From Sipunculus nudus (Eukaryota > Annelida > Sipuncula > Golfingiida > Sipunculidae), in contig CM049306.1 in NCBI GenBank assembly GCA_026874595.1, positions 32,187,019 to 32,251,018 on the forward strand: DNA of 64,000 nucleotides, given 5' to 3'. Position numbers and translations under genes: made by a program. Positions within the stretch are counted from its first letter, which is position 1, and each line of letters opens with the position of its first letter. The notes under the pieces are model-generated. The model ran no database searches, was not told the DNA's origin, and saw only the letters and a list, made by a program, of their open reading frames with translations. Below, in pieces: positions 29,547-39,224 of this stretch.

Positions 29547-29834
29547 TTATTTAGCATCTTTAATCAATCGAGAGACCAGGAAATTGTATCTGGAAGCGTT
29601 CCCAATTAACGCAAGGGCTTCGTTATAGAAAAACGACGCGATAAATTTGGGTATCTCAAACGAGCAAATCGGTTTGTAGCTCACCTGTGGATAGTAAGCA
29701 TGGCGCGGCTTGGTAATATCTAGTCCATCCTTCGTCTGTAATATGTTAACATCTTTTAAAGAAATATCTGGGTAGTTTCTCTCTAATGTTTGTATTAATG
29801 CGCGTGTCAAAAAAGAGCTCTGTGTCAGGTTCCC
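29547..29834 (-). CDS. Unrecognised open frame, possible last exon
   Basis: An open frame of about 95 codons, ending in a stop at 29547 and followed on the minus strand by AATAATAAATA, a possible poly(A) signal. Composition is protein-like: LKDVNILQTKDGLDITK, KPRHAYYPQ and a C-terminal NEALALIGNASRYNFLVSRL. Upstream in frame there is a TAA followed by potential acceptors (CCTAAG|GG, GACACAG|AG). I do not recognise the family and found no partner exon. It could be a terminal exon or the end of a decayed mobile-element gene. Confidence 0.3.
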   Translation of the reverse strand, partial: GNLTQSSFLTRALIQTLERNYPDISLKDVNILQTKDGLDITKPRHAYYPQVSYKPICSFEIPKFIASFFYNEALALIGNASRYNFLVSRLIKDAK

Positions 29835-29889
29835 TTAGGTTAACTGTCCCATAATATATGAGTAAATTCTTGACGATGACCTTTATCTA

Positions 29890-30238
29890 TTTATGATACA
29901 GACTTGTTGCTTAATCTGTGCAGACTGTAGGGAGTATGAACTTATGATTAAGCTAACAAAGCTTTTGTCACAGCCAAGCAACGTAGATTATTGTCTAACT
30001 TTGTTTTGTTCCAAAAGCTTGTTGCTATATATGGGGGTAGGTATATCTTTATTCATTAGATGTATGAATTTATGGCAGACGCCAGGGTCTCGAAGGAAAA
30101 CTCGGCAGATTATCGGCAGTCGAGACGGAGCACCGGCGGGAGAAGTCGCTGTCTGGTGTCAGAGTCAAGAAGTAAGACTTTACTGTTTTGTATTGTTTGT
30201 ACCATTGCACTGGGTCTTGGTTTTCTCCCTAAAGATTG

Positions 30239-30269
<31 letters not shown>

Positions 30270-30610
30270 CCGCATTGTTCTCTTTTGTGAATCAATGAAT
30301 TATTTGTGCAACTTTGAAAGTTGAATTTTCTTTACCATGTCAGTTAAATCACAACCCCGAGGAAATCATATCCGTGGATCATACATACATCAAACGCCCG
30401 ATCGGCAACGCAATAATTACCGGAGTTGTTCCAAATACGCCAACATCCATCCATTATCCATTCATTAATTATCGCAGAGTGCCTTGATTCGTTGGGCGCC
30501 CATTAGTGCCGGACTTTATAGTATATGTAGAGCTGTTCTGGATCACATTATAAAAGTAAAAACATATTTATTTTACTTGGATTTTACCAATAGTTATTAT
30601 AACTAATCGA
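29890..30610. other. No gene recognised; short GA tract
   Basis: Contains a (GA)n-like tract at about 30238-30271. The open frame 29893-30324 on the plus strand runs through this tract and has no recognisable motif. Confidence 0.4.
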
Positions 30611-30611
30611 G

Positions 30612-30800
30612 GCATTCTTCATAACGCTGTTATTGACGTTCGATTGTGTCCAGAGTTGGAGGAAACCGGAGAACCCGAAGAAAACTACTGGCCTTGGACG
30701 GGCAAACGACAACCCGTTCTTATAGCCACACCGGGGATCGAACCCTGGTCGCCAGCTGAGAGGGCCGAGCGTTTTAACCCTCGACTGTCCAGGTCCCTAA
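30612..30800 (-). mobile_element. SINE copy, minus orientation
   Basis: Read on the minus strand: GGACAGTCGAGGGTTAAAACG, then a tRNA-like B-box GGTTCGATCCCCGG, then a central block GTTTTCTTCGGGTTCTCCGG followed by TTTCCTCC, then an AT-rich 3' tail. It is better preserved than the copy at 10440-10670, and together they define head, central domain and tail. Confidence 0.7.
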
Positions 30801-30814
30801 ATAGGATCTTTATG

Positions 30815-31900
30815 GACACATAAAACATTGAGGCTTCAAGTAAAAGTATGAGTATGTCTAGATGTTACCTGGTGTTTTAAAGAATTTAAGGATATAGGCA
30901 TTTTTATTGAACCAATTGCTTAGTGTTAGATTCTTAACTCGAAATTCAACATAAAAATGTTGAAATATGCAATAAGTTTTGTTGGCAAACGAACCCATTT
31001 TGAAACATTTCGACAAATACTCAATACATTTGATGCCGAATTATGTTTTACGTTTCACGATCAGAGTATACAGATTGATTTATATACATGTATATTATTA
31101 AAATAAAATATAGATGATGTCAAAGATCAATATTCATGATGAAAATGTTTGGGCAATTGAACATGAAAAGGTTGGTCCATATAAACATGAAAAGAAAACA
31201 TGTCATCAAAACAGCTTTTTAGAAACATATACATAAGGTTTTAATTTTAGTCAAACTTTCTGTTCATGATGTTTTCAAGATATGTGTTATTGGGGTAATA
31301 TCTTAAAATAATGTAACAACTAAATACTTTAATGAATTGTTACCTATCTTGTTTTACAAAAAGAAACAACTCATATGGTCGTAAAATATTATTTAAAAAA
31401 TAATATATGTTACACATGATTGAATTATGATGTCATCTGGATGAAATTGGAAATGGTTTATTGACTTGCATGCTAACGATTAGTTGACCAGTGCGTGGCC
31501 GTGGCTCTCGAGTAGAACACATCCGGGCACTTCCGAGTGGCTCCCAAGATATCTTCCGAGCTGACGATTTTTTCCCGCCTCGATCAGTTATAAAAAAAGA
31601 TTAAATGATATCTGTCCTGCTGTCATGAAATGGATCGTGTCATTTGTTTAACTGATTTATTTTCATTTCTCTGGTTAGCTGTATCTTTGTTTGTGTTGAA
31701 TGTATGACAGAGTCATTGGGCAGAGTAATGTGCTGTTAGACAATGGGGAATCCAATACCGGTCACCGGCTGCGAGGTAGACCATTGTACTATGGGCATTC
31801 TTCCCGGCCTATTAAGTATTCATTGTGCTCATGAATATATAGATAGGTCATAGTAGAAAAAGCAGCCCGAGGCTTTGTAACAGACTTATGAATATGAATG
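30815..31900. other. No gene recognised
   Basis: AT-rich DNA with no convincing open frame. The last 60 bases lead into the 25-base minisatellite. Confidence 0.4.
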
Positions 31901-31959
31901 AGCCTCCAGGGTAGAGATGTATTTAAAGGGAAATGCATACACAGTGCGCACAGACGTTC

Positions 31960-32165
31960 TGCCTGCCCGTGTCCAGAGAGGTGCTGTTGGCCTGTTTCCA
32001 GAGAGGTGCTGCCAGCCTGTGTCCAGAGAGGTACTGCCAGCCTATGTCAAGAGAGGTGCTGCCAGCCTTTGTCCAGAGGCGCTGCCAGCCTGTGTCCAAA
32101 GAGATGTATCCAGAGGTGTTGCAAGCCGTGGTCCGGGTGCTGCCAGGCGGGGTCCAGTACTGCCA
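31960..32165 (+). repeat. 25-bp minisatellite
   Basis: About eight copies of a 25-base unit, GTGCTGCCAGCCTGTGTCC plus AGAGAG, with substitutions and slips towards the right end. Because 25 is not a multiple of three, all three plus frames stay open and give overlapping Cys/Arg-rich frames of 84-148 residues. These are repeat artefacts. Confidence 0.9.
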
Positions 32166-32404
32166 GTTCAGGAGATCAAGAGACTGAGACTTTTTACAAA
32201 AGTATTTTTAGTGTGCAACCAGTGTATTTTCCAGGGTATTTAGAGAAAATCACAATCACAATGACAATGAAAAGTTATATACTTCATGAACAAACAGCAT
32301 TCTACACTAAAAAATTCAAAAGATCTAAATGTCAGTTATTCTGACTGTGAACAAATTTTAATAGATCTTAATCCGAAAACTATCAAATGAACAGTCTTCA
32401 TTAT

Positions 32405-32695
32405 TTGATGGGCCATTGTCTTTCACAGAAGCTTAAAAAATGATGGTCATGATGGTTTGACTATAGAATTTTATGATTTTTTTCCCAGTGTTATGGATAG
32501 ATTTAGTAGATTCTATGAATCAGAGTTACATGTAAGGTCAGTTGTTGACAAGCAATAATTACTTTACTTGAAAAAAAAAAACAGGAAAAGATGCACATCA
32601 CATTAAATCATGGCGACCCATTAGCCTGATTAATGTTGATTATAAAATACTTATAAAAGCACTTGTTTAGAGAATGAAGAAAAATATTTATTAAA
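32405..32695 (+). pseudogene. L1-type LINE reverse transcriptase fragment
   Basis: Across frame breaks the plus strand reads as conserved L1-like RT segments: a DGLTIEFYDFF block, a KKTGKDAHHIKSWRPISLIN block and DYKILIKAL. These belong to the fingers and palm-0 region upstream of the catalytic aspartates, which are absent. It has stops and a frameshift, so it is a dead fragment. The family level is inferred from the WRPISL and GKD blocks. Confidence 0.75.
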
Positions 32696-32974
32696 TATAA
32701 AGCAACAAATGAGATGTTTATATTTTTTCTAATTATGGATACTCTCTAATTTATGAAAATATGAATTAAATATGTATGCAGAGAATGTTTGCTATCCTGA
32801 TCGATATTTGTGTATGTTTATTTGTCAAGTTTAATGTTGTTATGAGGAAATTCAAAACCATACAGAATTAGGTAAATAAGATATAGCTGCCTATAATTCC
32901 TCATGTTTTTGTGTTTTTGAAACTGCATGTGATTGCTGTTTGTTATTCAATGAAAAAGTTTTATTAATATTGTG

Positions 32975-32985
32975 ATATATATATA

Positions 32986-33057
<72 letters not shown>

Positions 33058-33070
33058 TATATATATAAAA
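32975..33070. repeat. (TA)n microsatellite
   Basis: Two TA runs separated by short interruptions (for example TACATA). The minus-strand frame of Tyr-Ile codons is an artefact. Confidence 0.95.
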
Positions 33071-33272
33071 ATGCAATAAAGACTTGTTTTAAACAAGAAA
33101 ATTTAATTTAAAAAAATAAACAAAAGACATTTTTTTATATATTGTGTTTTGGCATATTTCAATTGTGTTCTGTTTCCAGTAATGTATGAAGAGTGCCGTC
33201 CCCTTTCTGATAATACAGTATACTACAACACTTTATGGCCTGGAAAAAAAAGTTAAATATCTCAGAACTTAG

Positions 33273-33633
33273 GTGAAAATATGGAAACTTGGTTCCCTTT
33301 TGGACACACTTGGCATATTCCGGATGGTTCAAGACAAAAACGTGCATAAAGAAAGCGGTGTAACGCGGGAGATCCGTGACAAAAAGTGGAATGGAATCAG
33401 CGTCAACTATTATAGAAAGGAGTCAGGAACCATGCACCTATACGCCAGGCTCCTGGTCACAAGCGCTGGAAATATATATGAATGCAAAGCCTGTGGAATG
33501 TGTTTTTCGCTCCACCAATGCGCTGGCTGTATCACAGGTAGCTCTCCAAGACAGAACATTAAAGCCCTATTTCCAGGGAATGACGACCTCCAGTCGGATA
33601 AACCCTAACTGGCAATGGCAAAGAGTCATTTGA
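33273..33633 (+). other. Two overlapping unrecognised open frames
   Basis: Frames 33273-33608 and 33376-33633 overlap on the plus strand. The first contains a Cys-rich YECKACGMCFSLHQCAGC stretch. A donor-like CACAG|GTAGCT lies at about 33536. GC content is above the neighbours. I recognise neither frame; a single decayed exon or mobile-element remnant is possible. Confidence 0.25.
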
Positions 33634-33846
33634 AAAATATTATGGTGATCCAGATGATAGTTAACGTCTTATGAATTATTCCTTGTGTATTTCCTAAAGC
33701 TTGATACAGACATATCTTTAAAGTCGGATCATAACATTTTGTTAAGGTGCTAAGGGACAAACCAACCAACAGATTAACCACATAACTACGATATAAACAT
33801 AATGTATCCTGTGGCAGGTATAACGATTTCTTATCAGTTCTTATAT

Positions 33847-34381
33847 TGTTACGGGGTGACATAATCGGCCCAATGTATTCCCCTGAGCAATTTGTCTTCG
33901 TAACAAAATCGGGGCTCGTCCGACGTGACGGTAAACTTTGCGGCCCAGGGAATAAGCTCACCAAGTGTGACTCCTGGGATAATTAGTCTAGTTCTGATAG
34001 CAGAACGCTCTTAAGAGTGAGTGTGTTACGGGGTGACATAAAAGCGGACCGAACTGTCTCGCTAGTGAAGCATGCTTTTCTAGCGAAGCGGTTGGAACGC
34101 CGGACATGTGCGCCCCAAAATGGGTTCGAATCCCGGATCGACCCAGAATTTTCTCTCTTCAAATTTGTCTTCGTAACAAAATGGGGGCTCGTCTAACATG
34201 ACGGTTAACTTTGTGGTCCAGGGAATAAGCTCACCAAAGTGTGACTCTTGGGATCATTAGTCTTGTTCTGATAGCAGAACGCTCTACTCGTTACGGGGTG
34301 ACATAAAAGCGGACCGAACTGTCTCGCTAGAGAAGCTTGCTTTGCTAGCGGAGGGTTGGTAAGCCGGACTTGTGCGCCACT
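33847..34381 (+). mobile_element. Tandem TRIM-like miniature LTR element
   Basis: Three LTR copies share TGTTACGGGGTGACATAA (the third starts CGTTAC): 33847-33905, 34024-34178 and 34289 onward (cut by a TA tract). The first two end CTTCGTAACA. Each complete LTR is followed after three A's by TGGGGGCTCGTC-type sequence (33909-33926, 34182-34199), matching the start of a tRNA-Pro primer-binding site. The internal leaders are only about 118 and 110 bases and carry no protein. A short purine run (AAGAGTGAG) precedes the second LTR. This layout fits terminal-repeat retrotransposons in miniature. LTR 2 contains a tRNA-like segment that LTR 1 lacks. Class is inferred. Confidence 0.75.
34081..34133 (+). 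promoter_or_regulatory. tRNA-like pol III promoter boxes inside the miniature LTR
   Basis: A-box-like TAGCGAAGCGG at 34081-34091 and a perfect B-box GGTTCGAATCC at 34123-34133, spaced as in tRNA genes. The following CCCGGATCGACCCAG resembles a tRNA 3' half, but the 5' acceptor sequence does not pair with it, so it is not an intact tRNA. The third LTR copy keeps a degraded A-box and is cut before the B-box. Confidence 0.6.
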
Positions 34382-34382
34382 G

Positions 34383-34462
<80 letters not shown>
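34382..34462. repeat. (TA)n microsatellite
   Basis: About 80 bases of TA repeat with one interruption, truncating the third LTR copy of the miniature element. Confidence 0.95.
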
Positions 34463-34463
<1 letters not shown>

Positions 34464-34469
34464 CCTATA

Positions 34470-35160
34470 TGTATGTATATATAATTGTTTCAAAGGCTCA
34501 CAATGATTAAAATACACGTATACCTGTAACCAATATCTGTAAATATATGGCTAAACCTTCGTACCCCGGACGTTTTTATAATTTATTGTGCCTTTAATAT
34601 ATTTTCGAATGTTATATTTTCTTGGAGTTTTTTATTAACTGCAATGCAAAATATCCCACTTAATCCAGTAACATATGTCATAAAGAGTATAATTATCTTG
34701 CAGCTGTCACCTTATAGGAATCAATACAGTCGTCTCTTTTAAATAATGAATACAGTTATCACAAATAGGAAAACACCATTGTACATAAGTACTTGTATGT
34801 TCAGTAACTGTCACACAAACAAACTTAAAAGCAAGAAATGCTGAGGTTAGAAATTTGATATGATAATCCAAGGAGGTTAATCGGTTCACCAGAGTGAATT
34901 GTTACTAAGAAGTTGGTGATCAATGTAGACTGATCTCATTTAGACCAGTCAGTTAAGAACTAATCTCATTTAAATTTATATATATATATCACAGGCACTA
35001 TAGCAGAGTGTAAACAACTGTCATTTAGTGAACTTTTGTCAATACTGTCAATAATCAATAATTCTGTATGTCATGGGAACGGGCAAACCTAAGCCTTCAG
35101 GCTTGCGCTCAATCCCCTTTTCTACTCTGAATTCACTTCATGATCACTGTTTTCTGTACT
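34470..35160. other. No gene recognised
   Basis: AT-rich sequence with a short TA run near 34980. Nothing coding was seen. Confidence 0.4.
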
Positions 35161-35164
35161 ATTT

Positions 35165-36360
35165 TGTATCAATAAAATCTTTCAAACAAACAAACTACAA
35201 AATACTACATAAAATATATACAATTTCTATATCACTTACATCACAGTGCTTTCTGTACCATTTAACAATCTAACACTAGTGGGTATGAAACTTTTCCTGT
35301 ATCTTGCTGTGCGGCAATGTTCAGCCCTTAGTCTTTTTCCCGACTTCAGGGTAACATATAAACAAGACACTTCATGTGTAGAATCAGCCCTGATAGACTG
35401 TGCCCTTCGTGTGACACAGCAGCAAAAAGAGTTCATTCTGCAGCTTTACATTCTTGAGGCCCAGCTTTATATCCCTGCACGAACAATTCTTCCTTTGTTT
35501 TTGGATGCTGTATTGCAATTTACCAAACCAGCTTGTAATGCAGTATGTTAGCACAGACTGAATCACAGACATAAAAAAGTTCCATTGTTTTCGTATCAAC
35601 ATTCATCCGGTACAGTTTTCTCAGGAAAAACAATCTCGTATTTGCCTTTTTATAAATGTTTTGCCCATTAACTTCAAAAGTAAATTTGTCGTCCATTATT
35701 GTACCCAGATATGTATATTCTGTCACAATTTCCACGGTTCGGCCATTTATGGCAAGAGGTTCCTGTGTTTTTTCGGAACCTAACCTATAATCTATAATCA
35801 TTTTTTTGTCTTCCTAACATTAAGTTCTCAGAAGTTATTGTCACACCACTCCACAAATCTTTGTACCTCTAGCCTATAATGTAAGTCTGAATTATTACAA
35901 AGGCTAATCAGTGCCGTGCCATCGGCGTATATGATCAATTTACTCTCAGAGATTACCCTGCAGTCACTGGTATTTAAGAGAATAAGATAGGTGAGAGAAC
36001 GCATCCCTGTGGAGCGACTGTATTTGTTTGAATTTCCTCAGATTTGACATTCTTTAATCTAACAAACTGGCACCTGGATGTTCAAAAGCTATGTGGCCAC
36101 CTTATGATATAAATGGGCTGACATTCATGTTAAAAAGTTTCTTTAGAAGCATGTGTAGTTGAATTGTATTGAAAGCATTAGAGTAATCTATAAAAAGGAT
36201 TTTAGCAAACTTGCTATTTCCATTGCTACATTGCGAATCAAGGAATTTTAGAATATTATGTGTGATCAGATTGGTAGGATTCTCAACATTATGCTTGGTG
36301 GTGTATACGCATATTGTAAAAGGTTTTGGTGCTGTTAAATTTAAGGAAAGCATTAAGCAA
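35165..36360 (-). pseudogene. 5'-truncated LINE, reverse transcriptase 3' half
   Basis: Read on the minus strand: palm motif A as FIDYSNAFNTI (about 36190), then QGCVLSPILFS, then motif C as YADGTAL (about 35925; the usual second Asp is Gly). KTKKMIIDYRLG, TYLGTIMDDKF, FFLRKLYRM and the C-terminal SGKRLRAEHCRTARYRKSFI...RLLN ending (35236-35350) follow. That terminal block is typical of animal non-LTR elements. Several frameshifts and stops break the frame. The 3' end has a TTTGTTTGTTTGAAAG tail near 35165. Non-functional. Confidence 0.82.
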
Positions 36361-36364
36361 TAGG

Positions 36365-38660
36365 GGCCATTTTTTTAAGGCTTATATTAAATTTGAAATA
36401 AATCAGTAATGGTCTATCGATAAAGAATTGAATTGAAGGGGAGACTAAAATTCGAACGTGCTAGCTCGGTCTGTTTAAATACCAATGCTTCAATCAAACC
36501 ATGACACATTTCTGATTTTTAGTAATACCTAGTTACTCTCTTGTAAAAAAGTAGTCTAATTAGATATATTGCGCAGTTAATTAAATAATCACAAGAAATC
36601 AAGTGAAGCATGAGCTTGCAAAGGGGTGGGGGAAATACTTGATAAAGATTGTGTAATTTGAATAATATGAAGCTGGGATTTACAATTAGGTTTGATATAA
36701 TATTCAATAATATATTATAAATTTAATATATATTTTTCAGATGTCAAAGCCACACCCAACCGAATTCCGGCGTGTGTGTGTGTGGGGGGGGGGGGGGGGG
36801 GCAGAGACAAGGTAGGCGGTCAGACTGGATATAACAAAGGTAAATCGACTTTGGCGCATCACGGTGTATGGGTATTCGACTGAGTGGTATGTACTCAAGG
36901 GGCTCAATGGGATTTTCGTTCTCTCGATTGTTCATGAACTGTGTTAAGGTTCATACACCACAAACAATGATCGCTCAATTTATATTTAGATGAAATATGA
37001 TATGATAACTTTAACATGCTGACTCACAGCTCTTATCGGTTCATTTGCTCATAAAGGTCTTGAGGTCACGTGTCACCCGATATAGCTGTGCAAGTATCAT
37101 TGTACCATAGAGTTACAATTATGATGTACCAATGAAAATGTAAAATTTCTGCACTAAAAACTCTTGTGTACAAGATAACAAGACAAACATGACGTAGTCA
37201 TATTAAGTAATTGTTTATTTAACGTTTAATGTATATCAAATGATAACATTATCTATACGTTGTTGACATCATAACGTATTTTGAATTATAATAATAATAA
37301 TAAGAAGAAGAAATGTAAAAAAATAATGAACTTGGGATATAAATTCTTAATCCTTTTGTTGCATATTTGTGTTATTCTAATATATGGAAGTCATTCTACC
37401 ATTTAAATAAAAACTTTATAGGTCAAGTGGATTTGGATTATACGATTGATATTATGATTGGTAAGGTAAACCCATAAACTAACATTTGCGAATTCCCAGT
37501 GTGAGCATTGTACTGCTAAATAAAACTTTTAGGCCTGTATGACCGGATCCGTGCTTAGGTGACCAGCCATGACTAGATTATTGCTGAAGGCATTACAGAT
37601 TACTTGTATGATTTTCACGAACCAAATCCATCATAGGTATTGTAAGATTTCCTTGGATTGCATGCATAAATTGTGACAATATTTTGTTAGAAGTCCAAAC
37701 ATTTTTGGCACGAAATTCAAAAAGTGCACTTTTTCTCGGATTACTGCGACTAATGTGTTCCGCTTTTATTGGCCACTTAATCTGTGTCTGTCTTTCATGC
37801 GGAAAACATTATCATCATTCGCTTCGGTCGCAGAACCATTAAATATATACCGATTATGACCCATCTGTGTACCGTACCAGAATATGCCAGCCCCTCATAA
37901 GCCAACGAGCGTCATACAAATATGTGATTTCAATAGGTTAAGAAATGAGCAGAACGAGAATTTGCAATATCTAGAACCTACTGCTACATAGGGATCAGCC
38001 AGGCCTGGCCATCTTGTATCTCATCAAACAAGTATGTATAACCGCTATAGTCTGTTCTACGGTGATTTAACACTATTTCCATAAACTGACGGATTAATTC
38101 AAACTGGTGTGCTGCAATAAAGGAATGAGGCATATGCTTAATTAACTATCATGGCATTAAAGCCATACCTTACAAAAAATTAAAGTAATGCAATAAAATC
38201 AATAAATGTGTTAACCAATTTCAAAAAGTCGAGGTCATTGATCATAGGCTCAAACAACTAAAAATATAAGTTCCTGATTGGTTGATTAGTATTATGAATA
38301 TTCTAAAAAAAATCAAAATGAGGCTGCCAACCCATGACAGATGGCATGTCATTTAGCTAGAGTTTCAAAGAACCAGAAGTTTGCAAAATATAATTGTTGA
38401 TTTTCCTTATGAAGTTGTACGCTTCAGATTTGGCCATTGGTCCCTCTTCTGCTTTAGTGTCATAGTGTGGGATAACATTTAAATTTAATCGCCAAATGTC
38501 AACGGCATCAACTAGTGAAACAGATTATAGCATTAACAATGCTAACGCCAACTTCTTCTCCAATAAAGAAACGAGCTTAGTTAAACAATTAGTTAAATTA
38601 ACTGTGCTTAATGATACCATTATGGGGGTTAGAATACGTTCAGGAAGGCGCACTACAAGA
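36365..38660. other. No gene recognised
   Basis: AT-rich DNA with a GTGTGTG and poly-G run at about 36772-36801. No frame shows a motif. It forms the 3' flank of the minus-strand tail exons. Confidence 0.4.
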
Positions 38661-38664
38661 TAGA

Positions 38665-39176
38665 TCAACGATGGAACAAATTCTGTGGAGTTGCGCGCAT
38701 ACCTGGACGCCAGAATTGTGAATGCAATTCGCTCCCGTCATGAATAAAAGCCTCGTTATCATAACATATACCATCTGTATGTATACCAGGGCGACGAGTC
38801 CTGTGATCTGCTTGTGTACTATTAATATATTGTGAATCAGCAATGAAAGATGTCTCAATATAGGCAGTCGATTTATTGGAAGTATCGTTCATCCTGTTTA
38901 GTTCATATAAAGGAACTCTACTGCATCTTGAAGGATCGGGAGCATCAAAGGATTCCGGGAGTCTGGGAACTTCGTAATTCCCAGAAAAATCCCGATCCCT
39001 ACGAGATCTCGTACTGGAAGCAAGGCTTCTGCTTGTCTCCTGTGATCTGAGGGAACTAGGTGGGGGACTCCCTACACCTCTGTCTCGTCTGATCTCAATC
39101 AACCTGTGAAATGCATATAAAATGTACATGGACAACTATGCAGATATTTGACAATAGCATAACATAAGCATATATA

Positions 39177-39224
<48 letters not shown>

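Noticed and set aside
30700-30790. tRNA gene suggested by GGTTCGATCCCCGG on the minus strand
   Set aside because: No cloverleaf. It is followed by a SINE central domain shared with the copy at 10.4 kb.
31898-32344. Cys-rich 148-residue frame
   Set aside because: Almost entirely the 25-bp minisatellite; three frames are equally open.
34042-34162. A second intact tRNA gene
   Set aside because: A and B boxes and a 3' half are present, but the 5' acceptor arm does not pair and it lies within an LTR copy.
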